DNA of 23,252 nucleotides from the NCBI GenBank assembly GCA_025996865.1, contig BNTV01000078.1, positions 1-23,252 on the forward strand. The letters run 5' to 3'. Positions within the stretch are counted from its first letter, which is position 1. Each line of letters starts with the position of its first letter. The DNA comes from Bacteroidia bacterium. Its GTDB lineage: Bacteria; Bacteroidota; Bacteroidia; Bacteroidales; Azobacteroidaceae. Positions 1-7,725 of the stretch are shown here, one piece after another. Under the pieces are notes generated by a model. That model searched no databases. It was not told the origin of the DNA and worked only from the letters and a program-made list of their open reading frames with translations. Both the position numbers and the translations under genes were made by a program.

Positions 1-46
1 GGCACGCCAAAAGAATCATAACAAACTGTTTTTTAATTACTTTCAT
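1..46 (-). CDS. Start of a probable TolC-like outer-membrane protein (partial)
   Basis: An ATG at 44-46 on the minus strand opens a frame that stays open to the window edge and reads MKVIKKQFVMILLAC. That is a basic N-terminus followed by a hydrophobic stretch, as at the start of a signal peptide. It begins 12 nt after the stop of the adaptor gene on the same strand, so it is very likely the next gene of the efflux operon. In operons of this type (ATPase, permeases, HlyD adaptor) the last gene is usually an outer-membrane TolC-family channel. That identity is inferred from context only, because just 15 codons are visible. Confidence 0.5.
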   Translation of the reverse strand, partial: MKVIKKQFVMILLAC

Positions 47-58
47 AGTTATAATCTT

Positions 59-1186
59 TTATTCCTTCTTTTTATCCTTATCTTTTGCTTTATCATCAAT
101 CTTGTTTCCACGGATTTTGTCATCAGCCGTCAAACCTCCGTTCACTTCGACTTTCACGCCATCGGAAATACCGATTTTAACCGGACTTTTTTCAAATACT
201 TGTTTGGGCTTTTCTTCCTTTACCTTGTAAACAAAAGCCGAGTCATTGCTGAATTCGACAGAACTTTCGGGAATGGTCAGCACATCGGAGGCCCGCGCCA
301 AAACAATTTCGGCATTTGCGCTGTATCCCGCCCGGATGAATATCGTATCGGGAACTTTCACGGCCGCTTTCATTTCAAACAATACCGCTCCGTTTTCTTC
401 CGTACCTTTGGGTGAAATATATTCCAAGCGGGCATCGAATTTTTCACTGTTGAGCGCGCCGACACTCAAAACAATCGGCATCCCTTCCCTGATTTTTCCA
501 ACTTCCGTTTCATCGATTTTTCCCCTGAAAATCAAATCATTCATATTGGCAACCGATGCAATAGTCGTTCCGTCATTAAACGTATTTGCTTGAATAACAG
601 AATTTCCGGCTTTTACGGGAACGTCCAGAATCATACCCGAAATGGTCGAACGGATTTGCGTATTGCTCAATTTGGCATACTTCTTTGCAACTCCGTCACG
701 CACAATATCCAAAGCATCCTGCGCATTGGCTTTTTCTTCTTTCGCCTTCCGGAAAGCGGCATCGGAAGCATCAAATTCCTCTTTCGAAATGACCTTATTA
801 AGGTACAAGCGTTCCTGCCGTTCATATTCGGTTTGAACTTGCTTCAAATTAATATCCGCCACCTTCAGACGAGATTCTGCCGAATTTAATTGTCCCATTT
901 CAGGGATAACTTTCACTGTTGCAATGACTTCTCCGATAGTTATTTTTTCTCCGGCTTGTTTCATCACTTCCGAAATAATACCCGATATCTGCGGCTTAAT
1001 CAGAATCTCATCCCTCGGTTCGACTTTCCCAGTAGCTATCGTTTTATTTTCAATCGTTCCTGTTGTAGGAGTAACTATCTCATAAACATCAACTTTCGGA
1101 CGCGATTTATTCCAAAGCACAACAAATGTCCAAAGTACGACCAAACCCAAAATAACAAGTAAAATGATTCCTCTAATCTTTTTCAT
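59..1186 (-). CDS. HlyD/MacA-type periplasmic adaptor subunit of an ABC efflux system
   Basis: This 375-residue protein bridges inner-membrane ABC permeases to an outer-membrane channel. An N-terminal membrane anchor (about residues 5-25, IRGIILLVILGLVVLW) is followed by a first biotinyl-lipoyl-like half around residues 45-95 (ATGKVEPRDEILIKPQISG). A helical hairpin follows at about 100-165 (ESRLKVADINLKQVQTEYER), then the second lipoyl half (STISGMILDVPVKAGN) and beta-barrel/membrane-proximal domains. The C-terminus is a lysine/aspartate-rich tail (KAKDKDKKKE). It lies 26 nt downstream of a permease gene and 12 nt upstream of the probable TolC-like gene. The family assignment is secure; the exported substrate is unknown. 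Confidence 0.93.
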   Translation of the reverse strand: MKKIRGIILLVILGLVVLWTFVVLWNKSRPKVDVYEIVTPTTGTIENKTIATGKVEPRDEILIKPQISGIISEVMKQAGEKITIGEVIATVKVIPEMGQLNSAESRLKVADINLKQVQTEYERQERLYLNKVISKEEFDASDAAFRKAKEEKANAQDALDIVRDGVAKKYAKLSNTQIRSTISGMILDVPVKAGNSVIQANTFNDGTTIASVANMNDLIFRGKIDETEVGKIREGMPIVLSVGALNSEKFDARLEYISPKGTEENGAVLFEMKAAVKVPDTIFIRAGYSANAEIVLARASDVLTIPESSVEFSNDSAFVYKVKEEKPKQVFEKSPVKIGISDGVKVEVNGGLTADDKIRGNKIDDKAKDKDKKKE

Positions 1187-1212
1187 ACATATATAATTTT
1201 ATTTTTTTCACA

Positions 1213-2472
1213 TTATTCTTCTCTAATCGCCTCAATAGCCTTGATTCGCAAAGCCCGCCTTGCCGGAAGCGAACCGGCAATCAACCCGAAAGCCAACAAT
1301 ATGATTACCGATGCAATAGCCGCTCCAAAAGAGATCATAGGATCGGATAAAAACACATCTTCGGCATTTTCCAACCAATAGGTGTTTGCCAAATTCAAGC
1401 ATAACACGCCGAAACATAATCCCAACAAACCGGAAATGGCCGTCAAAACCAAACCTTCCCAAATGATTTGTCCCATAATTGTTCCCGGCTTGGCGCCCAA
1501 AGCCCGGCGAATACCGATTTCTTTGGTGCGCTCTTTAATAGTCACCGTCAAAATATTGCTAACTCCCACAATACCGGCAACCAACGTTCCCGAACCGACA
1601 ATCCAGATCACAAATGAAATTCCCAGAAACAAATATTTGAACATATTAAACTGGTCTTGCAAATTAAATCCCCAAAGAGCTTGCTTATCATCGGGAGAAA
1701 TACGGTTATTGGCTTTTAAAACCGTTTCTATTTTTTCCTGTACTCCTTTTACCGATACATCAGGCAACGTACTTGCCGCCAACATGTGGATAATATCTCC
1801 TTGGTTATTAACTTGCTGCATGGTAGTAAACGGAATGACAACCGATTCTTCCGACCGTCCTCCAATACTGATATTCGCAACACCTGAAGAAACACCGATT
1901 ACCTGGTAATAAATGCCATTTACCCGAATATATTGCCCCAAGGGATTGCCTTTGGTAGGAAACAATTCCTCATACACGGTGGTTCCTATAACACAAACTT
2001 TTCGAGCTTGGACAATATCGATTTCATTGATAAAACGGCCGTACTCCATCCGTTGTTGTTCGATTTCGATGTAATTGGAATGCAGTCCTCTTACGTTGTA
2101 CGAACCCGAATTATCCCGGTAAACTACATTATTGGTAGAACGTTGTCCCCACAACATCGGCGACAAGCATTCGATTTCAGGAACAGACTTCATAAGAATA
2201 TCCAAATCCCGGTTATGAATATTCCAATTCCTTCCTTTTTGAAAACCTTTGTAAGGCAAACTGGTTGTAGAAGAGCCCATGAAACAGGAATTGGTTGCAA
2301 AACCATCTATGCCTTTCAACATTCCCCTTTCCAGTCCATGTCCGGCGCCCATCATGATTACCAGCATGAAAATACCCCAGAACACCCCGAAACCCGTAAG
2401 AAAACTCCTCACCTTGTTCCGGGTAATGGTCTGCCATATTTCCTGAAACCTATCTAAATCAAACAATAACAT
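1213..2472 (-). CDS. ABC transporter permease, MacB/FtsX type (second permease)
   Basis: An inner-membrane permease of 419 residues with the MacB layout. A cytoplasmic N-terminus (DRFQEIWQTITRNKVRSFLTG) leads into a first transmembrane helix (GVFWGIFMLVIMMGAG), then a large periplasmic MacB_PCD domain of about 240 residues. Three C-terminal helices form the FtsX domain, with the typical motif ILTVTIKERTKEIGIRRALGA at about residues 305-325. It has no ATPase domain, so it must use the ATPase encoded at 3842-4522. It probably pairs with the upstream permease as a heterodimer, since the two share layout but differ clearly in sequence. A heptad repeat array fills the gap between the two permease genes. 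Confidence 0.93.
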   Translation of the reverse strand: MLLFDLDRFQEIWQTITRNKVRSFLTGFGVFWGIFMLVIMMGAGHGLERGMLKGIDGFATNSCFMGSSTTSLPYKGFQKGRNWNIHNRDLDILMKSVPEIECLSPMLWGQRSTNNVVYRDNSGSYNVRGLHSNYIEIEQQRMEYGRFINEIDIVQARKVCVIGTTVYEELFPTKGNPLGQYIRVNGIYYQVIGVSSGVANISIGGRSEESVVIPFTTMQQVNNQGDIIHMLAASTLPDVSVKGVQEKIETVLKANNRISPDDKQALWGFNLQDQFNMFKYLFLGISFVIWIVGSGTLVAGIVGVSNILTVTIKERTKEIGIRRALGAKPGTIMGQIIWEGLVLTAISGLLGLCFGVLCLNLANTYWLENAEDVFLSDPMISFGAAIASVIILLAFGLIAGSLPARRALRIKAIEAIREE

Positions 2473-2480
2473 TCTAATTC

Positions 2481-2508
2481 TCGTAATTTGTAATTCGTAA
2501 TTCGTAAT
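2481..2508. repeat. Heptad array, four TCGTAAT-type units
   Basis: Four contiguous 7-nt units (TCGTAAT, TTGTAAT, TCGTAAT, TCGTAAT) fill most of the 42-nt gap between the two permease genes. With the following TAT, the 31 nt from 2481 to 2511 are identical and in the same plus-strand orientation to 5615-5645, upstream of the mrp gene. The array lies just upstream of the second permease's start codon, so it could influence its translation, but nothing in the sequence shows this. Confidence 0.9.
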
Positions 2509-2514
2509 TATTTA

Positions 2515-3771
2515 TTACTCTTCTCGCATCGCAATCACCGGCGATATTCGCGACGCTTTCCAAGCCGGATAAGCCCCTGCCAAAACACCCGAAACAATTA
2601 AAATCAACATCGCTCCGATAGCCACATTGACTTCTATCGTCGGATTTTGAAATACATGCGATACTTCTTCTGCTTCAGGCGGCAAATTCAGCAATATCGA
2701 ATTAGCCAATTCTCCTATAGCGACGCCCAAAAACATACCGATATAACCGAAAACGGAGGTCATCAATACCGATTCCATCAGGATACTTCCCATAATGGAA
2801 GAAGGTTTAGCGCCGATTGCTTTTCGGATACCAAATTCCCGCGTCCGTTCCCGGACGGTTATCAACATTATATTGCTGATACTGATGACGCCTGCAATCA
2901 AAGTACCGATTCCAATTACCCAAATAAAGGCCGAAATACCGTTAAAAACACCCTGGGTTTGTAAATAATTTTGTAACATATTCCACATACCTATCGAACG
3001 CTTATCTTCAGGGTCAAAAACATGTAAATCGGCCAATTTTTTTCTTAACTCTTTTTCAAAAGCTTCGTTTTCTTCCTTCGTTTCAAGACCATCCACCGTA
3101 AAGTAAATATCACCAATATCTTTGTCTTTATTGTACAACAACTGAGCCGTTGAAAACGGGATATAAGCTTTTGCGTCGTTACCCCAGGAATCTTCCGTAA
3201 AAACACCGATCACCGTATAACCTAATCCGCCTGCAACAACCTGTTTTCCAACCGCTATGCTGTCCTGAAATAAGACGTCTTTTGCCCGTTGATTGATGAC
3301 CGCCACTTTTCGTCTTTCCTTAATGTCCATGTCATTGATGAACCGGCCTTGTGCGTCTAAAATTTTTACACCGTTAATATGCATATATTCCGGATCTATG
3401 CCTTGAAAAGAACAGGGAGTATTATTGTTTTTGTAGCTAATTTCAAGATCTGTACTTATCATACCGGAAACATTAACGGTTTGTGGTAATTGTTCTTTAA
3501 TTAACCTTAAATCATTTTCGTCAAGATTGATAGATCTGTTGTCCGGCAATCCTTTATAAGGCTTGGAAGTCCTGCGTCCCCAAAAATCATACATGTTTAC
3601 CGCACGGGATTCAAAATTAGACGTCACGCCGTTTTTCAGTCCGTTACCGGCGCAAAGCAGGAAACAAAACATAAATATTCCCCACGAAATGGAAAGTCCC
3701 GTCAAAAAAGTACGCAGTTTATTTTTCCGGATTGTATCGAATATTTCAGTCCACTTATCTAAATCAAACAT
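2515..3771 (-). CDS. ABC transporter permease, MacB/FtsX type (first permease)
   Basis: Inner-membrane permease of about 418 residues from the ATG at 3769-3771 (MFDLDKWTEIFDTIRKNK). A longer frame starts at a TTG at 3790-3792, but that codon and its neighbours lie in a repeat array, so I reject it. AGAGAT just before the ATG may serve as a weak ribosome-binding site. The layout is an N-terminal helix (GLSISWGIFMFCFLLCAGNG), a periplasmic MacB_PCD domain, then FtsX helices with the motif ISNIMLITVRERTREFGIRK. The C-terminus (WKASRISPVIAMREE) resembles that of the second permease (RALRIKAIEAIREE), as expected for paralogues. It is the second gene of the efflux operon. Confidence 0.93.
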   Translation of the reverse strand: MFDLDKWTEIFDTIRKNKLRTFLTGLSISWGIFMFCFLLCAGNGLKNGVTSNFESRAVNMYDFWGRRTSKPYKGLPDNRSINLDENDLRLIKEQLPQTVNVSGMISTDLEISYKNNNTPCSFQGIDPEYMHINGVKILDAQGRFINDMDIKERRKVAVINQRAKDVLFQDSIAVGKQVVAGGLGYTVIGVFTEDSWGNDAKAYIPFSTAQLLYNKDKDIGDIYFTVDGLETKEENEAFEKELRKKLADLHVFDPEDKRSIGMWNMLQNYLQTQGVFNGISAFIWVIGIGTLIAGVISISNIMLITVRERTREFGIRKAIGAKPSSIMGSILMESVLMTSVFGYIGMFLGVAIGELANSILLNLPPEAEEVSHVFQNPTIEVNVAIGAMLILIVSGVLAGAYPAWKASRISPVIAMREE

Positions 3772-3785
3772 ATCTCTACGATTAG

Positions 3786-3855
3786 GGTACAAGGTGAAAG
3801 GTAAATGGTACAGGAAAAGTAAATCGTGTACCGTGTACCTTTCACCGTGTACCTG
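3786..3855. repeat. Inverted heptad array, GGTNNNN-type units
   Basis: Ten successive 7-nt units span the junction between the ATPase and first permease genes. The first four are GGTACAA, GGTGAAA, GGTAAAT and GGTACAG. After two degenerate units the order continues as reverse complements (GTACCGT, GTACCTT, TCACCGT, GTACCTG). The two halves form a long imperfect hairpin around the middle. The ATPase stop codon (TGA at 3842-3844 on the minus strand) and its last codons lie in the array. The same unit type, including the GGTGAAA core, recurs at 15619-15660. Confidence 0.88.
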
Positions 3856-4522
3856 TATTTATTATTTCTTCAATGATTCCATCTTTCAAATGAATGATTT
3901 TATCCGTAGCATCCGCAACGCTTTGTTCGTGAGTTACGATAATCATTGTCATGCCCTCCTTGTTTACTTCCCGAAGAAGTTGGATCATTTCTTCCGAAGT
4001 TTTGCTGTCCAAAGCGCCGGTAGGTTCGTCTGCCAGAATAACTTGCGGCTTGGAAATCAAGGCGCGGGCAATGGCCACCCGTTGTTTTTGTCCGCCCGAC
4101 AATTCATTAGGACTGTGTTCCGCCCATTCTTTCAAGCCCATTTTGTCCAAATATTCCAACGCAATGCGGTTTCTCTTTTTCCGGCTTATTCCCTGATAAT
4201 AGAGCGGAAGCGCCACATTTTCCATTGCATTTTTGAAATTAATCAGATTGAACGATTGAAAGACAAAACCAATCATCGTATTCCGCAATTCTGCCGCCCG
4301 CGATTCACTCAGGTCTCTTATCAAAATATCATTCAAATAATAATTACCTTCATCGTAAGTATCCAAAATACCTAAAATATTGAGTAAGGTTGATTTTCCG
4401 GAACCGGACGCCCCCATAATTGAAATCATTTCCCCTCGCTTGACTTCCAGATTGATTCCTTTCAAAACATGAAGCGGAGCCCCATTATAGTAAGTTTTAT
4501 TGATTCGTTGCAATTTTATCAT
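3842..4522 (-). CDS. ABC transporter ATP-binding protein (MacB/LolD-like)
   Basis: This cytoplasmic ATPase powers the efflux operon. Counting from the ATG at 4520-4522 ([12 protein letters not shown]) it has about 226 residues. A TTG four codons upstream also opens the frame, but the ATG fits the family's usual start better. All key motifs are present: Walker [10 protein letters not shown] near residue 37, a Q-loop (VFQSFN), the signature LSGGQ near 141, Walker [13 protein letters not shown], and the switch histidine in IIVTHEQ. The length and motif spacing match the MacB/LolD/FtsE subfamily. The last residues (TGTR) and the stop codon come from the heptad array, so the C-terminus is probably variable between strains. 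Confidence 0.94.
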   Translation of the reverse strand: MIKLQRINKTYYNGAPLHVLKGINLEVKRGEMISIMGASGSGKSTLLNILGILDTYDEGNYYLNDILIRDLSESRAAELRNTMIGFVFQSFNLINFKNAMENVALPLYYQGISRKKRNRIALEYLDKMGLKEWAEHSPNELSGGQKQRVAIARALISKPQVILADEPTGALDSKTSEEMIQLLREVNKEGMTMIIVTHEQSVADATDKIIHLKDGIIEEIINTGTR

Positions 4523-4615
4523 TATTCTCAGCAATTTTTATATTTAGACGAAAAAACAACATTTTTGTTACATTAATAACGAGATTTATATTAATATATT
4601 TTCCATTTATGGCTA

Positions 4616-4646
4616 CAAATGTAAAAATAAAAAAGGTACTTTGCAA
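4616..4646 (-). promoter_or_regulatory. Candidate promoter of the ABC efflux operon
   Basis: The minus strand reads TACATTTG at 4623-4616, matching the Bacteroidetes -7 box TAnnTTTG. A TTG lies at 4646-4644, 20 nt upstream of it. It sits about 95 nt before the ATPase start codon. The -33 element is only a three-base match, so this is moderate evidence. Confidence 0.5.
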
Positions 4647-4794
4647 TACCAAGTATATTATTTATACAAAATCTAATTTATTCGTCTGCATGATACAGAT
4701 TTTTCTTTATGATTCTCAACGTTTTAACCTCTCTCAATTCATTGTTTTCGAAAAATCAATTTTGCGATACCTACAAAATTAGGATTAAAATGAT

Positions 4795-4802
4795 TACTTT
4801 TG
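4795..4802 (+). promoter_or_regulatory. Candidate -7 box for trmB
   Basis: TACTTTTG matches TAnnTTTG and ends 22 nt before the trmB GTG start. No TTTG is seen at the usual spacing; the nearest (4761-4764) is 30 nt upstream. The 4523-4824 gap otherwise shows no gene, only AT-rich sequence and this divergent promoter pair. Confidence 0.4.
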
Positions 4803-4824
4803 CACAAATAAAATGGTTTAATCT

Positions 4825-5568
4825 GTGGGCAAAAATAAACTACGAAAATTCGAAGAAATGAACACCTATTCCCATGTGTTTCAATATCCTTTTTCCGTTT
4901 TGGAAGAAAAAAAATTTGAAATGAAAGGGATGTGGAATGAGTTGTTTTTTAAAAATAACAGACCGATTGTCATCGAATTAGGCTGCGGAAAAGGAGAATA
5001 TACGGTGGGTCTGGCAAAAATCTTTCCCGAAAAAAACTTTATCGGAATTGATATAAAAGGCGCCAGAATGTGGAGCGGAGCCACACAAGCCCAACAGGAA
5101 AATCTGAAAAACGCAGCTTTCATAAGAACGCACATCGAATTGATTGATTATTTTTTTGCGCCGGGCGAAGTATCTGAAATCTGGCTCACATTCCCCGATC
5201 CGCAAATGAAAAAAGCCAATAAACGGATGACTTCCACGCGGTTTATGAAACTTTACAGCCGGATTTTGAAAGAAAACGGCGAAATTCACCTGAAAACCGA
5301 CAGCAATTTCATGTTTACTTATACCTGTGAAATGGTAAAAATCAATCATTTTCCGGTATTGGTTCAAACTAATAATTTGTATGAAAGTCATTTAGCGGAC
5401 GATATTCTTTCCATCCGGACGTTTTACGAACAACAATGGCTCGACCGGGGCATCAGCATTAAATATATTCGCTTTGTGCTTGAACCTCGTGAAACTTACA
5501 TCGAGCCGGAAACTGATATTGAACATGATACGTACAGGAGCTTTCACAGAAATAGAATTGAAAATTGA
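4825..5568 (+). CDS. trmB: tRNA (guanine-N7-)-methyltransferase
   Basis: TrmB methylates G46 in the variable loop of tRNAs using S-adenosylmethionine. The 247-residue protein has the SAM-binding motif [11 protein letters not shown] at about residues 50-60. It also has the substrate/catalytic stretch [18 protein letters not shown] at about 120-137, a variant of the widespread FPDPWPKKRH. The start is a [15 protein letters not shown] follows it, and that N-terminus is characteristic of Bacteroidetes TrmB, while the only nearby upstream ATG (4813) runs into a stop after two codons. The final codons (RIEN and TGA) fall in an AATTGAG heptad array, so the exact C-terminus is set by the repeat. The mrp gene follows after 77 nt. 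Confidence 0.95.
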   Translation: MGKNKLRKFEEMNTYSHVFQYPFSVLEEKKFEMKGMWNELFFKNNRPIVIELGCGKGEYTVGLAKIFPEKNFIGIDIKGARMWSGATQAQQENLKNAAFIRTHIELIDYFFAPGEVSEIWLTFPDPQMKKANKRMTSTRFMKLYSRILKENGEIHLKTDSNFMFTYTCEMVKINHFPVLVQTNNLYESHLADDILSIRTFYEQQWLDRGISIKYIRFVLEPRETYIEPETDIEHDTYRSFHRNRIEN

Positions 5569-5597
5569 GAATTGAGAATTGAGAACTGAGAACTGAA
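5556..5597. repeat. Heptad array, six AATTGAG-type units
   Basis: Six tandem 7-nt units: AATTGAA, three AATTGAG, AACTGAG and AACTGAA. The array overlaps the 3' end of trmB and supplies its TGA stop codon (5566-5568). It is followed after 17 nt by a second array with an unrelated unit but the same 7-nt period. Confidence 0.9.
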
Positions 5598-5614
5598 AAA
5601 AATATTTAAAACAT

Positions 5615-5642
5615 TCGTAATTTGTAATTCGTAATTCGTAAT
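5615..5642. repeat. Heptad array, four TCGTAAT-type units (copy of 2481-2508)
   Basis: The units TCGTAAT, TTGTAAT, TCGTAAT and TCGTAAT end three bases before the mrp ATG. The 31 nt from 5615 to 5645 are identical to 2481-2511. The array occupies the place where a ribosome-binding site would lie, so it forms part of the mrp leader. Confidence 0.9.
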
Positions 5643-5645
5643 TAT

Positions 5646-6749
5646 ATGAATATCTATCCTAAATTAATTTTGGACGCACTTGAAAAAGTACGATATCCGG
5701 GAACCGGCAAAAACATCGTCGAAATGGGCATGATTGAAGACGATATGCGCATCGAAGGAAATAAAGTGAGTTTTTCGATTATTTTCGAAAAGCCAAATGA
5801 TCCGTTTATGAAGTCCTTAGTCAAAGCCGCCGAAGCCGCTATTCTGACTTATGCCGGCGAAAATATTGATATTAAAGGAAATATAATAACAAAAGCCAAG
5901 CAACCGCCTAAACCTGCTCCGGTCAATTTATTACCCGGAGTGAAAAACATTGTCGCCATTTCTTCCGGCAAAGGCGGAGTCGGGAAAAGCACGGTTTCAG
6001 CTAATTTGGCAGTAGCTTTGGCAAAATTGGGCTACAAAGTCGGACTTCTGGATGCCGATATTTTTGGGCCATCCATTCCCAAAATGTTTCATGCAGAGGA
6101 AGCAAAACCTTACATGGAAAAAGTCGGGGAACGGGAACTCATTAAGCCTGTTGAGCAATACGGAGTAAAAATTCTTTCTATCGGCTTCTTTATCAATAAA
6201 AAAGACGCTTTGGTCTGGCGGGGAACGATGGCAAGCAATGCTTTAAAACAATTAATCACCGACGCTCATTGGGGAGAATTGGACTACTTCCTTCTGGATC
6301 TTCCTCCCGGAACAAGTGATATTCATCTGACTTTGGTTCAAACACTTGCAATAACAGGCGTTGTAATTGTCACCACACCTCAGGAAGTGGCGCTGGCCGA
6401 TGCGCGCAAAGGAATCAGCATGTTTACCGGTGAAAAAATCAATGTACCCGTTTTGGGATTAGTTGAAAATATGGCTTGGTTCACGCCATCCGAACTACCT
6501 GAAAATAAATACTATATCTTCGGAAAAGAAGGCGGCCGCCGGTTAGCCGAAGAAATGCACACCCCTTTACTCGGACAAATACCGATTGTTCAAAGCATCT
6601 GCGAAGGCGGAGATTCGGGAATACCGGTTGCTTTAAACGATTCAATAACCGGAGAAGCATTTCAATTTCTGGCAACAAAATTTGTGGAACAAGTCGATTT
6701 CCGGAACAAAAATTTGAGCGCTACCCACCGCGTAGAGGTTCGAAGATAA
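5646..6749 (+). CDS. mrp: Mrp/NBP35-family P-loop ATPase (iron-sulfur carrier type)
   Basis: A cytoplasmic ATPase of the ApbC/Mrp family, whose members carry or load iron-sulfur clusters. The 367-residue protein has an N-terminal MIP18/DUF59-like domain (residues 1-85) and a deviant Walker A SGKGGVGKST at about 107-116. These are followed by DADIFGPSIPKMF and the switch region LPPGTSDIHLTLVQT. In many homologues the segment after NMA/NMS holds a CxxC that binds the bridging cluster. Here it reads NMAWFTPSELPENKYYIF with no cysteine, which I recall as usual for Bacteroidetes members. Cluster handling is therefore inferred from the family, not shown by the sequence. It lies downstream of trmB and converges with the HIT gene. 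Confidence 0.9.
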   Translation: MNIYPKLILDALEKVRYPGTGKNIVEMGMIEDDMRIEGNKVSFSIIFEKPNDPFMKSLVKAAEAAILTYAGENIDIKGNIITKAKQPPKPAPVNLLPGVKNIVAISSGKGGVGKSTVSANLAVALAKLGYKVGLLDADIFGPSIPKMFHAEEAKPYMEKVGERELIKPVEQYGVKILSIGFFINKKDALVWRGTMASNALKQLITDAHWGELDYFLLDLPPGTSDIHLTLVQTLAITGVVIVTTPQEVALADARKGISMFTGEKINVPVLGLVENMAWFTPSELPENKYYIFGKEGGRRLAEEMHTPLLGQIPIVQSICEGGDSGIPVALNDSITGEAFQFLATKFVEQVDFRNKNLSATHRVEVRR

Positions 6750-6784
6750 AAAAGCTAACCTAATTATGACGTACAAATGACTTT

Positions 6785-7177
6785 TTACTCAAAATTCAAA
6801 GCAATCGCCGCAGCAATATCTTTAAATTCTTCAGGGGCAAGTTTTTGCTTTGGATTTGAAAAAATCATATCTGATTCTTTATTTATGGGAATCAAATGAA
6901 TATGAGCATGCGGAACTTCCAATCCGATCACCGCAACCCCTACCCTTTTGCAAGGAACGGCTTTTTGTATGGCTTTCGCTACTCGCTTCGAGAATACAAA
7001 CATTTCGCTAGCGGTTTTATCATCCAAATCATAAATATAATCCGTTTCTTTCTTGGGAACAACAAGCGTATGCCCTTTCACCAAGGGATTAATATCCAGA
7101 AAAGCATAAAAATCAGCGCTTTCCGCTACTTTGTAACTCGGTATTTCTCCTGCGATTATTTTACTGAAAATAGTCAT
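6785..7177 (-). CDS. HIT-family nucleotide hydrolase/transferase
   Basis: A 130-residue histidine-triad protein. The catalytic signature HxHxHxx appears as HAHIHLIPI at about residues 90-98, and the N-terminal TIFSKIIAGEIPSYKVAES is typical of bacterial Hint-like members. These enzymes hydrolyse AMP-lysine or other nucleoside phosphoramidates; the physiological substrate here is unknown. Its ATG overlaps the greA stop codon in an ATGA arrangement (7174-7177), so the two are almost certainly cotranscribed and translationally coupled. It converges with mrp across a 35-nt gap in which I see no terminator hairpin. Confidence 0.93.
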   Translation of the reverse strand: MTIFSKIIAGEIPSYKVAESADFYAFLDINPLVKGHTLVVPKKETDYIYDLDDKTASEMFVFSKRVAKAIQKAVPCKRVGVAVIGLEVPHAHIHLIPINKESDMIFSNPKQKLAPEEFKDIAAAIALNFE

Positions 7178-7644
7178 AAAGCAATATCTACAACTTCAAA
7201 ATTCATTATTCCGTTCGGAACTTTAATATCCACAACATCACCCACTTTTTTACCCATAAGGCCTTTCCCGATAGGAGTACTGATGGCGATTTTGCCCTGT
7301 TTCAAATCCGCTTCACTTTCGGAAACCAAGGTATATACCATTTTTTGATTGTTTTTAGTGTTCCGGATCGTAACTTTATTTAGTATTTGTACACTTTCGG
7401 TCGAAATTTGACTTTCATCAATCAAGCGGGAATTGGAAATCAAAGTTTTTAATTGAGAAATTTTGGCTTCCAACATTCCTTGCGCTTCTTTAGCTGCATC
7501 ATATTCCGCATTTTCGGACAAATCGCCTTTATCCCGAGCTTCCGCAATCTGCCTCGAAATCGCAGGACGCCGTTCTGATTCAAGATAATTCACTTCCTCC
7601 AGAAGTTTGTTGTATCCCTCCTTTGTCATGTAGTGTACAGCCAT
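7174..7644 (-). CDS. greA: Transcription elongation factor GreA
   Basis: GreA inserts its coiled coil into the RNA polymerase secondary channel and stimulates cleavage of backtracked transcripts. The 156-residue length is standard. The N-terminal coiled coil carries the conserved tip region (EARDKGDLSENAEYDAAKEA, about residues 35-55), with the acidic residues at the D and E of GDLSENAEYD. The C-terminal FKBP-like domain ends with TPIGKGLMGKKVGDVVDIKVPNG. A strong promoter lies at 7727-7757 and a terminator-like hairpin at 7685-7714 lies between promoter and gene, suggesting regulation in the leader. The HIT gene follows with a 4-nt overlap. Confidence 0.96.
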   Translation of the reverse strand: MAVHYMTKEGYNKLLEEVNYLESERRPAISRQIAEARDKGDLSENAEYDAAKEAQGMLEAKISQLKTLISNSRLIDESQISTESVQILNKVTIRNTKNNQKMVYTLVSESEADLKQGKIAISTPIGKGLMGKKVGDVVDIKVPNGIMNFEVVDIAL

Positions 7645-7668
7645 AGCAAAATATAAATATTAATTATT

Positions 7669-7714
7669 AAAACAAAAAACAAAAAGAATTCCGGCCCATT
7701 CAGACCGGAACTCT
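7669..7714 (-). terminator. Hairpin plus T-tract: greA leader attenuator, or terminator of the upstream operon
   Basis: On the minus strand a 10-bp stem (AGAGTTCCGG paired with CCGGAATTCT, including one G-T wobble) encloses a 10-nt loop. It is followed at once by TTTTGTTTTTTGTTTT, the form of an intrinsic terminator. It lies downstream of the 7726-9281 pseudogene but also just downstream of the promoter at 7727-7757, within the presumed greA leader. It could terminate upstream transcription, attenuate greA, or both. Confidence 0.75.
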
Positions 7715-7725
7715 AATTTGTGAGG

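Noticed and set aside
4774..4781. TAATTTTG on the minus strand as a second promoter for the efflux operon
   Set aside because: No -33 partner was found, and it would give a leader of about 250 nt; the box at 4616-4623 is better placed.
7647..7655. TATATTTTG just upstream of greA as a promoter box
   Set aside because: It has one base too many for TAnnTTTG and lies 2 nt before the ATG, so a transcript from it would start inside the gene.
7669..7690. A-rich stretch with apparent 7-nt period (AAAACAA units) as another heptad array
   Set aside because: Only two units; it is better explained as the T-tract of the hairpin terminator on the minus strand.
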